A DNA stretch of 64,000 bases, taken from contig CAZNLR010000021.1 in NCBI GenBank assembly GCA_964574215.1, forward strand, positions 14,292-78,291, in the 5' to 3' direction. Positions 32,519 through 42,052 of this stretch are shown piece by piece (position 1 is the stretch's first letter; each line of letters starts with the position of its first letter). The translations under genes and the position numbers were made by a program. The DNA comes from GCA-2725625 sp964574215. GTDB lineage: Bacteria > Pseudomonadota > Alphaproteobacteria > Rhodospirillales > UBA2165. Below the pieces are notes generated by a model that was not told where the DNA came from, did not search any database, and was given only the letters and a program-made list of their open reading frames with translations.

Positions 32519-35500
32519 ATGGTATTGAACCGCACGATAGCCGTGCTGATACTCATTATGACATCGGTGGCTTTGACCATTGTCGGGGCCACCTTTGGGA
32601 TTCTTTATGAGACGGCTTTCAATGAAAAAACCGCGAGTCTGGTTCAGATTGCGAAAAGCCAGTCCCGGCTGATCGAAGCCATCGGCGGTCACCGGTCAAT
32701 GGAAAATCCAGCGAATGCCTTGGAGCGCACATTCAAGCAAATATTGGCGGCGCGGGAAAAGTATGAAGGTTTCGGCGAATCCGGTGAGTTCGTTCTCGCT
32801 CAACGGAAGGGCGATTCAATTGCCTTCGTTCTCCGGCATCACCATTCTGACACCGATAAACCGGCGCCGGTGCCTTGGTCGGCGGCGGATGCCGAACCGA
32901 TGCGGCTGGCATTGTCTGGTAAATCGGGTTCGGTGGTCGCGCTCGATTACCGCGGTGTTGAAGTGCTGGCGGCCTATGAACCTGTGGCCGTGTTCGATCT
33001 CGGGATCGTCGCCAAAGTTGATATGGCGGAAATCAGGTCGCCGTTTCTCAAGGCCGCCTTATTAATTGCAATAATTGCCGTCATTCTAATCGGCATCGGA
33101 ACGATCCTATTTTTCAAAGCCAGTAATCCATTGGTAAAAAATTTAGTCGATAGCGAAGCGCGATTCCGTGATTTTGCCAAAGTCTCGGCTGATCGATTCT
33201 GGGAGATGGATGAAAATCTGAAACATACGTTCATGTCGTCGCCGGTTAAAAACCTGGACCTGCCGGTTGACTATATGATTGGCAAGTCCCCCTGGGAGGC
33301 CGAGGGCGTAGATGCCGAGGACGAAAAATGGGTTGAATATCGTAAAAATATGGAAGCCCATCACGCCATCGATAATTGCCGGTTGTCGTGGGAAAAATCA
33401 CCTGGCAAATCCGCCTATATTCGGTTTTCGGCAATTCCGATTTTCGACGACAAAGGAACATTTGCCGGCTATCGGGGAACCACAGTTGACGAAACCGCGG
33501 AAGTGGAGGCCCGTCAGTCAAGCGAGACGGAGCAGCAAAAGCTGTATAACGCCATTGAAAAGGCCCCGGATGGCATCATTCTGTGGGATGCCGACGACCG
33601 TTTTGTCTTTTGCAATCAAAAATTCAAAGACATGCGCCCGGACGTCGTCACACATATTTATCCCGGCATAAAATACGAAGAACTGATCAGGCAGGTCATC
33701 AGTTCCGAGAATTTCTGGCGGGAAGTCGACAATGTCGACCGGGAAATCGAGAAACGGCTTGCCGAATACCGATCGGAAAAATTGAGTTGGGATGTGGCGC
33801 TCAGTTCGGGCAAGTGGATTACCGTCCGAAAAAGTATTCTTCCCGACGGAAGTCTGATTTCTTTTCACACCGATATTACGGCCCGCAAACTTGCCGAAGA
33901 CAGCCAAAGAAATTTATTCGACTACGCCAGCGATTCCATTTTTGTATCCGATCCCGTAACGAGAAAATTTATTGACGTTAACAACAATGCCGCCGATCGG
34001 CTGGGGTATAGCCGGGAAGAACTTCTTCAGCTTGGATACGCGGATATAACCGATCCGGATATCGATATTTCACCGATTTTAGAGGAACTTAAGCGCACGG
34101 GGAAAGTCCAGGCCGAGACCGTGCATATCAGAAAAGACGGATCGAAAATGCCTGTCGAGGTTACTTCCCGGTTGATCGATCTTGGTGAAAACCGGGTGCA
34201 GCAAACCTTTGTGCGCGATATTTCCGGACGTAAGCGAATCGAGTCGGTTCTAAAAGAAAGTGAGGAGCGTTTTTCAAAAGCCTTCCAAGCCAGCCCGATG
34301 ATGCAGTCCATAAGCAGGCTCGATGACGGCGCCATTGTCGATGTAAATAAATCGTGGCTTTCTAACCTCGATTTCACCAGGGACGAAGTAATCGGCAAAA
34401 CGGCCAAGGAACTTAATCTGACGGTCGATTTTTCCATGGAAATACGTTCCACCCTGATCGATAAAATTCTTGAATCCAGAGCGCCGGTAAAGTTTGAGGG
34501 CAAGTTGAGGCAGAAAAACGGCAAGGTCCTCGAATTCGATTCAACGGCCGATATCATTGAGATCGGTGGAGCGGAACATCTGCTGCTGGTCTCCGAGGAT
34601 GTGACGGAACACAGGAGAGTCGAAAGAGCGGTAAAGGAAAGTGAAGAAAGGTTCAGGGCGATATTCCAATCGACGCCCGCCATGGTTTCGATTTCCACGG
34701 AAACCGGGTCGGAGATTCTGGAAGTCAATGAAACCTGGTTGCGGACCCTCGGCTACGAAAGGGACGAAGTGGTGGGAAAGACCCCCTTCGGACTGGAAAT
34801 GTTGATTGATCCTGACATTCGTCCCAAGGCGACCCGTCAATTGAATGACGAAGAAAATGTTGTCGTCGAGACCCAGTACAGAACAAAAACGGGGGAAATA
34901 CGCGATTTTATTGTTAGCGGAAAAAAGATTTATTTCGATGAAAAGGATTGCATCCTCTTTGTATCCCAGGACATAACGGCCGAAAAAGCACGCGAAGATC
35001 ACCTTCGACACGCGCAAAAAATGGAGGCGGTGGGTCAATTGACCGGCGGTCTTGCACACGACTTTAACAACCTACTTCTAACGGCCATTGGCAATATTGA
35101 AATCATTGAAGAGAACGTGGAGGACGCACCCCAGCTCAAAGAACGGACTCGGGCCGCCAAGCGGGCCGTTCAAAAAGGCGCCGAGTTGACCAAACGGCTT
35201 CTGGCTTTTTCACGGAAACAGCAACTCAACCCTGTACCTACGGATGTTAGCCGTCTCGCCAATGAATTACGGGTAATGATCAGACGCATTTTGCCGGAAA
35301 ATATTGATGTCATCTGGCATCAACCGCCCAATCTTTGGCCTGCGCTGGTCGATGCCAACCAGTTGGAAAACGCAATTCTCAATTTGGCATTGAACTCCAA
35401 GGACGCCATGGTGGCGGGCGGCACCATCACGATCTCCAGCGCTCAACAAACCTTGGTCGAGGGCCAGTTACCGAATATTCCCGACGCCCAGTGCGGAGAG

Positions 35501-36172
35501 TTTGTGACCGTAACGGTCGAAGATACAGGCATGGGAATTCGTCAGGCGGAACTGGACAAAATTTTTGATCCTTTCTTCACCACCAAAGGAGTCGGCGAAG
35601 GGAGCGGTTTGGGGCTCAGCATGGTTTACGGTTTCGTGCGCCAGTCCGGCGGATTTATAGATATCGACAGTGAGCCGGCCGAAGGGACCAGAATTACCCT
35701 TTATCTGCCGCGCGCTGAAAGTGATCTGGAAACCGTCAAACACAGTGAAGGAAAAATCGAAACAGTTGCTGCAAATTCGAAAAAAGGATTTTCAGGCCGG
35801 GACAAACGCGTGCTGGTGGTGGAAGACGAGCCTATGGTGCGGGAGATTACCATCAGCCTGTTGGAGTTGCTTGATTTCGACGTTACCGACGGTGGCGACG
35901 GGGACAATATCGACGACTTCCTTGACAAAGAAGAGTTCGATCTCGTCTTGTCCGATGTCGTGCTATCCAACAGATTATCGGGACCGGATGTTGTGGAAAC
36001 GGTCTTGAAGCGGCACGAATCGGCAAAAGCGCTTTTGATGACGGGATATGCGGAACAGGATGTCATCCGGTCGGCGGACGGCGACCTCAAATATCCGGTT
36101 ATTACCAAGCCGTTCGGTAAAGAAGAACTGACAAAAAAATTGGAGGAAGTATTTCGACAATCGGAATATTGA
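32519..36172 (+). CDS. Multi-PAS hybrid sensor histidine kinase
   Basis: A 1217-residue membrane sensor. A first transmembrane helix (about 5-27), a periplasmic domain (about 28-180) and a second helix (about 181-203) are followed by five PAS-like units (about 215-330, 345-455, 465-580, 585-700, 705-820). Then come a HisKA domain with the phosphorylated His847 in LTGGLAHDFNNLL, an HATPase domain with the GSGLGLSMVYG box, and a C-terminal receiver with Asp1146 (LVLSDVVLS). It should autophosphorylate and pass phosphate internally to its receiver. The HPt-containing protein 80 nt downstream is the obvious next partner in a phosphorelay. Ligand unknown. Confidence 0.92.
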   Translation: MVLNRTIAVLILIMTSVALTIVGATFGILYETAFNEKTASLVQIAKSQSRLIEAIGGHRSMENPANALERTFKQILAAREKYEGFGESGEFVLAQRKGDSIAFVLRHHHSDTDKPAPVPWSAADAEPMRLALSGKSGSVVALDYRGVEVLAAYEPVAVFDLGIVAKVDMAEIRSPFLKAALLIAIIAVILIGIGTILFFKASNPLVKNLVDSEARFRDFAKVSADRFWEMDENLKHTFMSSPVKNLDLPVDYMIGKSPWEAEGVDAEDEKWVEYRKNMEAHHAIDNCRLSWEKSPGKSAYIRFSAIPIFDDKGTFAGYRGTTVDETAEVEARQSSETEQQKLYNAIEKAPDGIILWDADDRFVFCNQKFKDMRPDVVTHIYPGIKYEELIRQVISSENFWREVDNVDREIEKRLAEYRSEKLSWDVALSSGKWITVRKSILPDGSLISFHTDITARKLAEDSQRNLFDYASDSIFVSDPVTRKFIDVNNNAADRLGYSREELLQLGYADITDPDIDISPILEELKRTGKVQAETVHIRKDGSKMPVEVTSRLIDLGENRVQQTFVRDISGRKRIESVLKESEERFSKAFQASPMMQSISRLDDGAIVDVNKSWLSNLDFTRDEVIGKTAKELNLTVDFSMEIRSTLIDKILESRAPVKFEGKLRQKNGKVLEFDSTADIIEIGGAEHLLLVSEDVTEHRRVERAVKESEERFRAIFQSTPAMVSISTETGSEILEVNETWLRTLGYERDEVVGKTPFGLEMLIDPDIRPKATRQLNDEENVVVETQYRTKTGEIRDFIVSGKKIYFDEKDCILFVSQDITAEKAREDHLRHAQKMEAVGQLTGGLAHDFNNLLLTAIGNIEIIEENVEDAPQLKERTRAAKRAVQKGAELTKRLLAFSRKQQLNPVPTDVSRLANELRVMIRRILPENIDVIWHQPPNLWPALVDANQLENAILNLALNSKDAMVAGGTITISSAQQTLVEGQLPNIPDAQCGEFVTVTVEDTGMGIRQAELDKIFDPFFTTKGVGEGSGLGLSMVYGFVRQSGGFIDIDSEPAEGTRITLYLPRAESDLETVKHSEGKIETVAANSKKGFSGRDKRVLVVEDEPMVREITISLLELLDFDVTDGGDGDNIDDFLDKEEFDLVLSDVVLSNRLSGPDVVETVLKRHESAKALLMTGYAEQDVIRSADGDLKYPVITKPFGKEELTKKLEEVFRQSEY

Positions 36173-36252
36173 TTTCTCGTTTTGACGCTTCTCATTTTCA
36201 GCCGCCAAAGTTAAAATCCATCTCGATCTTGATCCTAAGGACGACTCGGTAA

Positions 36253-37371
36253 ATGGCCAAAGACCACAATCTTGAAGATGTTCTCGCGCAGTTGCGCGTT
36301 GAGTTTATTGAGAACAGCGGTGACAAGCTGGATCTGGTCGACCAGAAAATAGAACAATTGTTCATTGCCGATGACAAGTGGCAAGACCATTACATCGAAT
36401 TTCAACGGCAAATCCATTCTCTGAAAGGATCGGCAGGCAGCTACGGATTTCATTCGGTTAGCGAGATCGCCCATAGTCTGGAAGACTATTTGGAAACCTC
36501 GATTCAATTGGCCACCGATGAACTGAACGACGTCCAGGCTTATGTGGATCAGATCCGCTGGGTCTTGGAAAGCGGCAAAGAGCCGGCCGAAAAGGAGACG
36601 GCGGAAATTCTCAGACGCCTGCCGGCGCCCAACAAGGCGGCATTTTCCACTCAGGAAATTCGCCATATCCCGGTGTTGCTGGTTATGCCCTACAATATTC
36701 AGCGTAAAATTGTCGCCAGTGAATTGGTGTCCTGCGGGTTTCGCGTATATATGGCGGAAACCGGCGTTCGGGCCATAGAACTGGCGCTGATCCATCTGCC
36801 GACGATCGTTATATCCGATTACTATATCGGTGACATGACGGGACGTGATCTGGCGTCTGTCTTCCTGGCCATAGAAGCAACCAAGAATATCAATGTCGGT
36901 CTGATGACGAGCAATGAAGTCGATGACAGCCGGTTCAGCGATCTGCCGGATCAGGTCAAAATTTTGCGAAAGGGAGAACCTTTTTCTGAAGACCTTGCCG
37001 AATGTTTGCTGGATTGGCGGGTGTTTATCAAGGACGCTAGGGATTCAAAAGCCAAGCAGGAGCGGACGCACCTGCGGGTTAATTTTGATGGCGGCGTAAC
37101 GGTTTTGCTTGGTGACGACGAAAGACGCGGAAACGTCAATGATATATCGGCAGGCGGCATGTCGGTCAATTTTCCATCGAAAGAGGCCGGGAACGATATA
37201 TCTTTTGAGCGTGGCGATAGCGTTACTTTGGATGTCGATGAATTAAGTTCCGTATCCGGCCGCATTGTTCGAGCGGACAAACATGACATCGCGATCCGTT
37301 TCGACTTTGATCAGAAGCTGGAGGATCGATTGTTGGCGGAAATTATGGCCGCGACGGATAAAATGGTCTAG
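36253..37371 (+). CDS. HPt - receiver - PilZ fusion protein
   Basis: A 372-residue protein of unusual domain order. The HPt domain (about 1-105) carries His55 in QIHSLKGSAGSYGF. A receiver-like domain (about 138-255) has the phospho-acceptor candidate Asp189 in VISDYYIGDMTG and Lys240, but the acidic pair near the first strand is lost (VLLVMPYN). A PilZ domain (about 268-365) has both c-di-GMP motifs, R271-x-x-x-R275 and D297-x-S-x-x-G302. It could take phosphate from the hybrid kinase upstream and couple it to c-di-GMP binding. AAGGACGA precedes the ATG. No output enzyme or DNA-binding domain is present, so it probably acts by protein contact. Confidence 0.85.
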   Translation: MAKDHNLEDVLAQLRVEFIENSGDKLDLVDQKIEQLFIADDKWQDHYIEFQRQIHSLKGSAGSYGFHSVSEIAHSLEDYLETSIQLATDELNDVQAYVDQIRWVLESGKEPAEKETAEILRRLPAPNKAAFSTQEIRHIPVLLVMPYNIQRKIVASELVSCGFRVYMAETGVRAIELALIHLPTIVISDYYIGDMTGRDLASVFLAIEATKNINVGLMTSNEVDDSRFSDLPDQVKILRKGEPFSEDLAECLLDWRVFIKDARDSKAKQERTHLRVNFDGGVTVLLGDDERRGNVNDISAGGMSVNFPSKEAGNDISFERGDSVTLDVDELSSVSGRIVRADKHDIAIRFDFDQKLEDRLLAEIMAATDKMV

Positions 37372-37528
37372 CTGCCTACGGACAAGGATTTCGAATTCCC
37401 CGCTTCTCCTCACGGATTTTTCCCCGATTGACGAAACTGTTACCGGTGCGGTCATTGCGTTCTACCCCAAGGTCTTCTAAATGAAGAGAGATCAGTAGTA
37501 TGCCGGTTATTTGAGGACGAATATTTAC

Positions 37529-38125
37529 ATGCAACTCTCAACGCGAATATACGCCCCAATCCTTTTATGGCTGCCTTTGATGGCCGCCGCCGTTACGTCA
37601 TCGGACGGGTGGGCGAAAGGGCCCGCACTGACCGGTCAGGTTCAGGAATTTCAGCTGGCGCCCAGCACGCGGGCTCGACCGGCCACGTCTTGGAAAAACG
37701 CCGAAGGAAAAAAAATCTCCCTGGCCGATTTTTCCGGCAAGGTGGTGATGATAAATTTTTGGGCGTCATGGTGCGCTCCGTGCATCCGTGAACTGCCGTC
37801 AATCGATCGGTTGCAGGCGCATTTAGGCGGCGACAAATTCACTGTGGTCGCCATTAGTATTGATCGCGGCGGCAAACCGGTGGCGCGGCGTATGTTGAAA
37901 AGGATAAATTCTAAGAATCTGGCTCTTTATTTGGATCGGGACAGTTCCACGGCGCGCAGTCTCGGTGTCCGCAATATGCCGACCACCATCGTTTACGACC
38001 AAAAAGGGCGCGAAGTGGGTAAATTGGAGGGTGGCGCGGAATGGGATTCGGCAGAGGCCGTCGCCTTACTCAAATACTTTATCGATAATCCGGAGTATGC
38101 CGACAAGTTGCCCCAAAAAAAATAG
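37529..38125 (+). CDS. Secreted TlpA/ResA-like thiol-disulfide protein
   Basis: About 198 residues. ATG 37529, with GAGGA upstream, gives an N-terminal signal sequence (IYAPILLWLPLMAAAV) and a periplasmic thioredoxin-fold domain with the redox motif WASWCAPC and the cis-proline region NMPTTIVYD. Such proteins reduce or isomerise disulfides, often for cytochrome c maturation or copper-site assembly. The frame could begin at TTG 37511, but that would put the site inside the gene. No cytochrome maturation genes are adjacent, so its client is unknown. It is transcribed in the same direction as the HPt-PilZ gene, 157 nt downstream. Confidence 0.88.
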   Translation: MQLSTRIYAPILLWLPLMAAAVTSSDGWAKGPALTGQVQEFQLAPSTRARPATSWKNAEGKKISLADFSGKVVMINFWASWCAPCIRELPSIDRLQAHLGGDKFTVVAISIDRGGKPVARRMLKRINSKNLALYLDRDSSTARSLGVRNMPTTIVYDQKGREVGKLEGGAEWDSAEAVALLKYFIDNPEYADKLPQKK

Positions 38126-38169
38126 GGAATAACAGGGGTTTAACCCAGGCGCATGGGCCGGATATCAAA

Positions 38170-38562
38170 TCAATTCGACGAATTTTCCTGAAGAATTTTA
38201 TCGATGGTCGAACGTAGTTTTTCCATGCGCACCGGTTTGAACAGGAGCGTAAGGCCCTTATTCTCCGCTTCACCGACGGCCGTTTTCGAGACGTCTCCGG
38301 TAAACAAAATGGCCGGCGTTTCACTGCCGAATTTCTCTCGCAGGTCGTCAACAATTTCAATGCCTGTCAATTCTCCCGGCAGGCGATAATCGGCGATAAT
38401 AAGGTCAGGCGGCGTTGTCAGGCTGTCTCTGAATTCTGCAAAACCCTGTTCACCCGGACCCATATAGGCATGAACAAGCATCTCATAGCCGAAATGTTCA
38501 AGGTAATCGGCCATGGCCTGAAGTATCGCCGGCTCGTCGTCTATGGCGACAATTCGCGTCAT
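38170..38562 (-). CDS. Single-domain response regulator
   Basis: A 130-residue stand-alone receiver. It has the acidic pair in VAIDDEPAIL, the phospho-acceptor Asp in LIIADYRLPG (about residue 56), the Thr switch in ILFTGD and the conserved Lys in LLFKPV. It lacks any output domain, so it probably acts in a phosphorelay or by binding a target such as the HPt domain encoded at 36253. It is convergent with the TlpA-like gene. The 264 nt after its start, up to 38826, hold no gene that can be supported. Confidence 0.9.
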   Translation of the reverse strand: MTRIVAIDDEPAILQAMADYLEHFGYEMLVHAYMGPGEQGFAEFRDSLTTPPDLIIADYRLPGELTGIEIVDDLREKFGSETPAILFTGDVSKTAVGEAENKGLTLLFKPVRMEKLRSTIDKILQENSSN

Positions 38563-38826
38563 TCCTGCAAGTTACTCCCTCGAGATTATAAACCGTGCGG
38601 TCGGCTGGTTTTTTTGTTGCCTAAATATCTAACATTATTAATCGTACTTTCATAGAAATTATCCAATTAATCCAATAACTTCTATCGGCAGACGGCTTTA
38701 TTTTCCGGCACAGCGGACAAAACGCCTATCCATGATAGAATAAATCGCTGCAATAACGCTATATGAGTTTTACAACGAGCAAATCGGACCGGATATGGTC
38801 ATGATTCGAGAATCTGAAGCGGGATT

Positions 38827-39195
38827 TTAAAAATTGAATTCGGTGCTGTCCGCTGCCGAAGGAGACATATCAATTTCGGCATTTTCAACGATGATGCCGG
38901 GAAAATGGTCGCTCAGTTTTTCTTCGGCGGTGTGGGACGTCATACCCATTGGCGCGAGAATTCGGTAGGTAACCATGTCCAACTCTTTTAAGAACAACTT
39001 GTCGGATATCGTGAAACCCATTAGAGCGGCATCCTGCGCAAAGTTCTCCGGCGCTTCAATTACGACCAACCCTACGGGCTGGCCTTTCGCTGATGTCGTC
39101 GACGCGTAGGCGAATTTGGAGAATTGCCAGCCGCCGGTAGCGGCAGATAACATGCCAAGGGCCAATATCACCACAATCATTATTCGTTTGCTCAT
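38827..39195 (-). CDS. Exported protein, subtilase propeptide-like
   Basis: A 122-residue protein with a clear signal peptide (MSKRIMIVVILALGMLSAATGG) and a strong GAGAGGAAAG site before ATG. The mature part (FTISDKLFLKELDMVTYRIL, APMGMTSHTAEEKLSDHFPG) resembles the N-terminal prodomain or inhibitor-I9-like region found before S8 peptidase domains in alphaproteobacteria. No peptidase domain follows, so it could be a free-standing inhibitor, a chaperone, or unrelated. The assignment is weak and made by eye. Confidence 0.5.
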   Translation of the reverse strand: MSKRIMIVVILALGMLSAATGGWQFSKFAYASTTSAKGQPVGLVVIEAPENFAQDAALMGFTISDKLFLKELDMVTYRILAPMGMTSHTAEEKLSDHFPGIIVENAEIDMSPSAADSTEFNF

Positions 39196-39333
39196 CGAAC
39201 TTTCCTCTCCGGTTCGATGATGACACTAGTTCCTCTATGTGTATCCGGGATAAACGGGATAAAACAAAGATATGAATGCTTGTAACATTCAAATATATCA
39301 AATAACGAATTGTTTTATATAAAGAAAATACTT

Positions 39334-39747
39334 TTACTTATATTCTGTGATATCACCGAAGGTGACAACGATGCCGTCATCCAATTTTACGCCGGTAATA
39401 CGGAACCATCCCTGGTGGTCGTCATCGCCAAAATGATGTTCATGCTCCATGGACTGGCCGGACTCGACGACACTTACGTAGCGGTCGAACAGACCGTTTT
39501 CCCGATCACCGGGAACGACTTCAAGAAGGCGGGCGCCCAAGAGGTCCTGCTGCGACCGTCCAAGCATTTGCTCTGCCATGAAATTCACCAAAAGCCATTC
39601 GAAATCGGCAATCTCGCCGTCGTCGTTTCTGATGGCCTTGAGGGCCATAATACCGTTTAGGGAACTTTGCACGACCCGGGCCAACAGGTCTCTTTCGTAC
39701 TCGACCGACCCGGAAGAAACCGCCGGCCTGTCACTTTGCTCCGTCAT
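39334..39747 (-). CDS. Single PAS-domain protein
   Basis: About 137 residues. The frame is open from 39822, but ATG 39747 removes an implausible N-terminus and follows a GGGG stretch. The protein consists of one PAS domain: LLARVVQSSLNGIMALKAIRND, EWLLVNFMAEQMLGRSQQDLLG, and WFRITGVKLDDGIVVTFGDITEYK at the end, in the usual PAS-PAC order. No catalytic or DNA-binding domain is attached. It may sense a ligand and work through a partner kinase or cyclase. It is 93 nt after the maleylacetoacetate isomerase gene, so co-transcription is possible. Confidence 0.75.
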   Translation of the reverse strand: MTEQSDRPAVSSGSVEYERDLLARVVQSSLNGIMALKAIRNDDGEIADFEWLLVNFMAEQMLGRSQQDLLGARLLEVVPGDRENGLFDRYVSVVESGQSMEHEHHFGDDDHQGWFRITGVKLDDGIVVTFGDITEYK

Positions 39748-39840
39748 ATCCGGCCCCTTTGCCCCAATAATTGATCCAGGCTTCAATATCACCAAGTCTA
39801 GGCTACGGTGAAAAATGGTCAAGTCTTTCTATTTTAAGGG

Positions 39841-40488
39841 CTATTCGGCGTCCGGCTGGTTATCGGGCAGGGCCTTCTCGAAAGCGGGATGTGCCTGACA
39901 GATTTCCTCAATTTTCAGAATTCCGGGAAAATCGGAGAGATCGCATTTGTTCAGCCGGGCATTGGCGATTTGGGGAATAAGGCAGGCATCCGCCAGTGTC
40001 GGCTGGTCACCATGGCTGTAGGCGCCCGTTTGCGGGCTGCCGACCAGATGTTTCTCATAAGCCGTGAAGGCCCGGTGAATCCAATGCTCAATCCAGACTT
40101 TACGGTTCTCCTCCGTCACCCCCATCTTGTCCACCAGATAAAGCCGGACGCTGAGATTATTCAAGGGATGAACATCGCAGGCGATCAGAAAGGCGAGCGA
40201 CCGCACCCGTGCGCGGCCCGCAGCATCGGAAGGCAACAACGGCGGTTGCGGGTAGGTTTCGTTTAGATGCTCGAAAATCGCCATCGATTGCGTAATCGTA
40301 ATATCTCCGTCAATCAATGTGGGGACCAGCATTTGCGGATTCAAAGCGGCATAGTCCGGCTTGAACTGTTCCCCGCCGTCCCGCACCAGATTGACGGGTA
40401 TCTGCTCGTAATCCAGATTTTTCAGATTGAGGGCGATGCGCGTCCGGTAAGCGGCGCCGGATCGAAAATAATCATAAAGCTTGATCAT
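39841..40488 (-). CDS. maiA: Maleylacetoacetate isomerase (zeta-class glutathione transferase)
   Basis: A 215-residue zeta-class GST. It has the MAAI signature LYDYFRSGAAYRTRIALNLK with Ser-x-x-x-R near the N-terminus for glutathione, and LIDGDITITQSMAIFEHL in the thioredoxin-like domain. It isomerises maleylacetoacetate to fumarylacetoacetate with glutathione in tyrosine or homogentisate breakdown, or maleylpyruvate in gentisate breakdown. ATG 40488 with AGGA upstream is better placed than GTG 40491. No homogentisate dioxygenase or fumarylacetoacetase is seen nearby. It follows the BKACE gene by about 19 nt, in one operon. Confidence 0.88.
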   Translation of the reverse strand: MIKLYDYFRSGAAYRTRIALNLKNLDYEQIPVNLVRDGGEQFKPDYAALNPQMLVPTLIDGDITITQSMAIFEHLNETYPQPPLLPSDAAGRARVRSLAFLIACDVHPLNNLSVRLYLVDKMGVTEENRKVWIEHWIHRAFTAYEKHLVGSPQTGAYSHGDQPTLADACLIPQIANARLNKCDLSDFPGILKIEEICQAHPAFEKALPDNQPDAE

Positions 40489-40507
40489 CACGTTTCCTAC
40501 ATGTTGG

Positions 40508-41392
40508 TCAGACGAGTTTTTTAACGCCCAACATATCCCTCGCTTCGGCAGGGGTGGCCGGTTCCTTGCCCAGCGTTCGGAGGATGTTCACACCTTTTTC
40601 CACCAGGGCCGCGTTGCTGGGGGCGGGGACGCCTTTTTCTAGATAGAGGTTGTCCTCGAGACCCACACGCACCTGGCCGCCGAACAACGCCGCCTGCGCC
40701 AGCATGGGAAATTCGCCGGGACCGATGCCGAAAGACGCCCACATGGCGTCGGGTGGCAAATGGTCGCGCATGAACATCATGGATTCGGACGTCTGCTCCA
40801 ATCCCCAGGGGATACCCAGGCAGATTTGAAAGAGGGCCGGCGAATCGATGATACCGTCGGCTACGAATTTTTTTGCCAGGCGCAGATGGCCCGTATCGAA
40901 GACCTCGATTTCCGGTTTCGATCCGACCTCTTTCACCACGTCGGCCATTTTTTTCAGATGCTCGGGCGTGTTGAGGATGACGAAATCGCCGAAATTCATA
41001 CTGCCGAAATCGAGGGTGCAAAGCTCGGGCTTGTTTTCAATGATATGACGCATGCGGACATCCGGCGACTGCACCACCGAGGTACCCGTGGCGTCATCGT
41101 CGTCAGGCTCGCTCGGCGTATATCGGGCGCCATGGCCGCAGGTCAGATTGATGACCACGTCGGTGCCGTCTTCGCGGATACGGTCGACTACTTCTTTGTA
41201 GAGTACCGCATCCATGCTCGGCGCGCCGGTTTCGGGGTCCCGAACATGGATGTGGACAACGGCGGCGCCGGCCTTCGCGGCATCAATGCCCGACTGGGCG
41301 ATTTCGGCGGGCGTTATGGGTAAACCGGGATGTTTGGTCGGCGGAGTGACCGATCCGGTCAAGGCGCAGGTCAGGATCGTTTTTGAGGCCAT
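40508..41392 (-). CDS. BKACE-family beta-keto acid cleavage enzyme
   Basis: A 294-residue member of the beta-keto acid cleavage enzyme family (formerly DUF849). It has the family's zinc ligands in AAVVHIHVRDPETGAPS (residues about 46-48) and the typical start ILTCALTGSVTPPTKHPGLPITPAEIA. BKACE enzymes react a beta-keto acid with acetyl-CoA to give acetoacetate and a new acyl-CoA, with many substrates such as 3-keto-5-aminohexanoate. The substrate class cannot be read from the sequence alone. Together with maiA downstream it forms a two-gene operon. Confidence 0.88.
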   Translation of the reverse strand: MASKTILTCALTGSVTPPTKHPGLPITPAEIAQSGIDAAKAGAAVVHIHVRDPETGAPSMDAVLYKEVVDRIREDGTDVVINLTCGHGARYTPSEPDDDDATGTSVVQSPDVRMRHIIENKPELCTLDFGSMNFGDFVILNTPEHLKKMADVVKEVGSKPEIEVFDTGHLRLAKKFVADGIIDSPALFQICLGIPWGLEQTSESMMFMRDHLPPDAMWASFGIGPGEFPMLAQAALFGGQVRVGLEDNLYLEKGVPAPSNAALVEKGVNILRTLGKEPATPAEARDMLGVKKLV

Positions 41393-41530
41393 TTACGTAT
41401 CGCTCCCTAAAATTTCGTGACCAAACAATAAATCAAGCCTCACCGAGCGGCAACACGGCGATGACCGGTTGCCCATGAAAAATCGGCCCTCATGCATAAC
41501 TGTAGGAGTGAAAATAGAACTGGCTCGCTA

Positions 41531-41866
41531 CTAGCCGCTCAACTGGTTGATCTTGGCTGCCAGAATAAAGTCGTTTTCGTGCAGCCCTTTGATCTTGTGG
41601 GTGTGGATTGAAATAACGCAATAACCCCAGCCGAATTCAATGTCGGGATGGTGTCCTTCCGTTTCGGCGATGGCGCCGGCCTGATTGACGAAATCGAGGG
41701 CCGCCTGGAAGTTTTCGAACGCGAAACGCCGCTCAATCCTTTTGCCGTCGTCTTTGAGGTCCCAGCCGGGCGTCTTACCGGCATAAATCTCTGCTTCCTT
41801 CGGTCCCATGGGTGGAAAACCGCCCTGGCAAGGGGTGCAGGTTTTCGCCGTCAGTTGATCCGCCAT
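41531..41866 (-). CDS. phhB: Pterin-4a-carbinolamine dehydratase
   Basis: A 111-residue protein with the core motif ETEGHHPDIEFGWGYCVIS and HTHKIKGLHENDF, in which the conserved histidines bind the pterin. It dehydrates 4a-hydroxytetrahydrobiopterin, supporting phenylalanine hydroxylase. Length is typical. The N-terminal CTPCQGG is common in bacterial forms. No phhA is nearby. It stands alone, 138 nt upstream of the BKACE operon. Confidence 0.9.
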   Translation of the reverse strand: MADQLTAKTCTPCQGGFPPMGPKEAEIYAGKTPGWDLKDDGKRIERRFAFENFQAALDFVNQAGAIAETEGHHPDIEFGWGYCVISIHTHKIKGLHENDFILAAKINQLSG

Positions 41867-42052
41867 TGAACTTCCCCTTATCCGCTATCCGGTTGACTAC
41901 AAACTAAACATTTAGGGGCGTCGGACCGAATTTTAAGCGGCAAAAATTCCCGGCGTCAATGGTTTGCGCCATTACCTTTCATTCTTTATGTTGCGGGCGA
42001 TTATTTTTGATTTATTTCCGCTGCAAGGAGATGGCCTCCAAAGCCAAAACTT

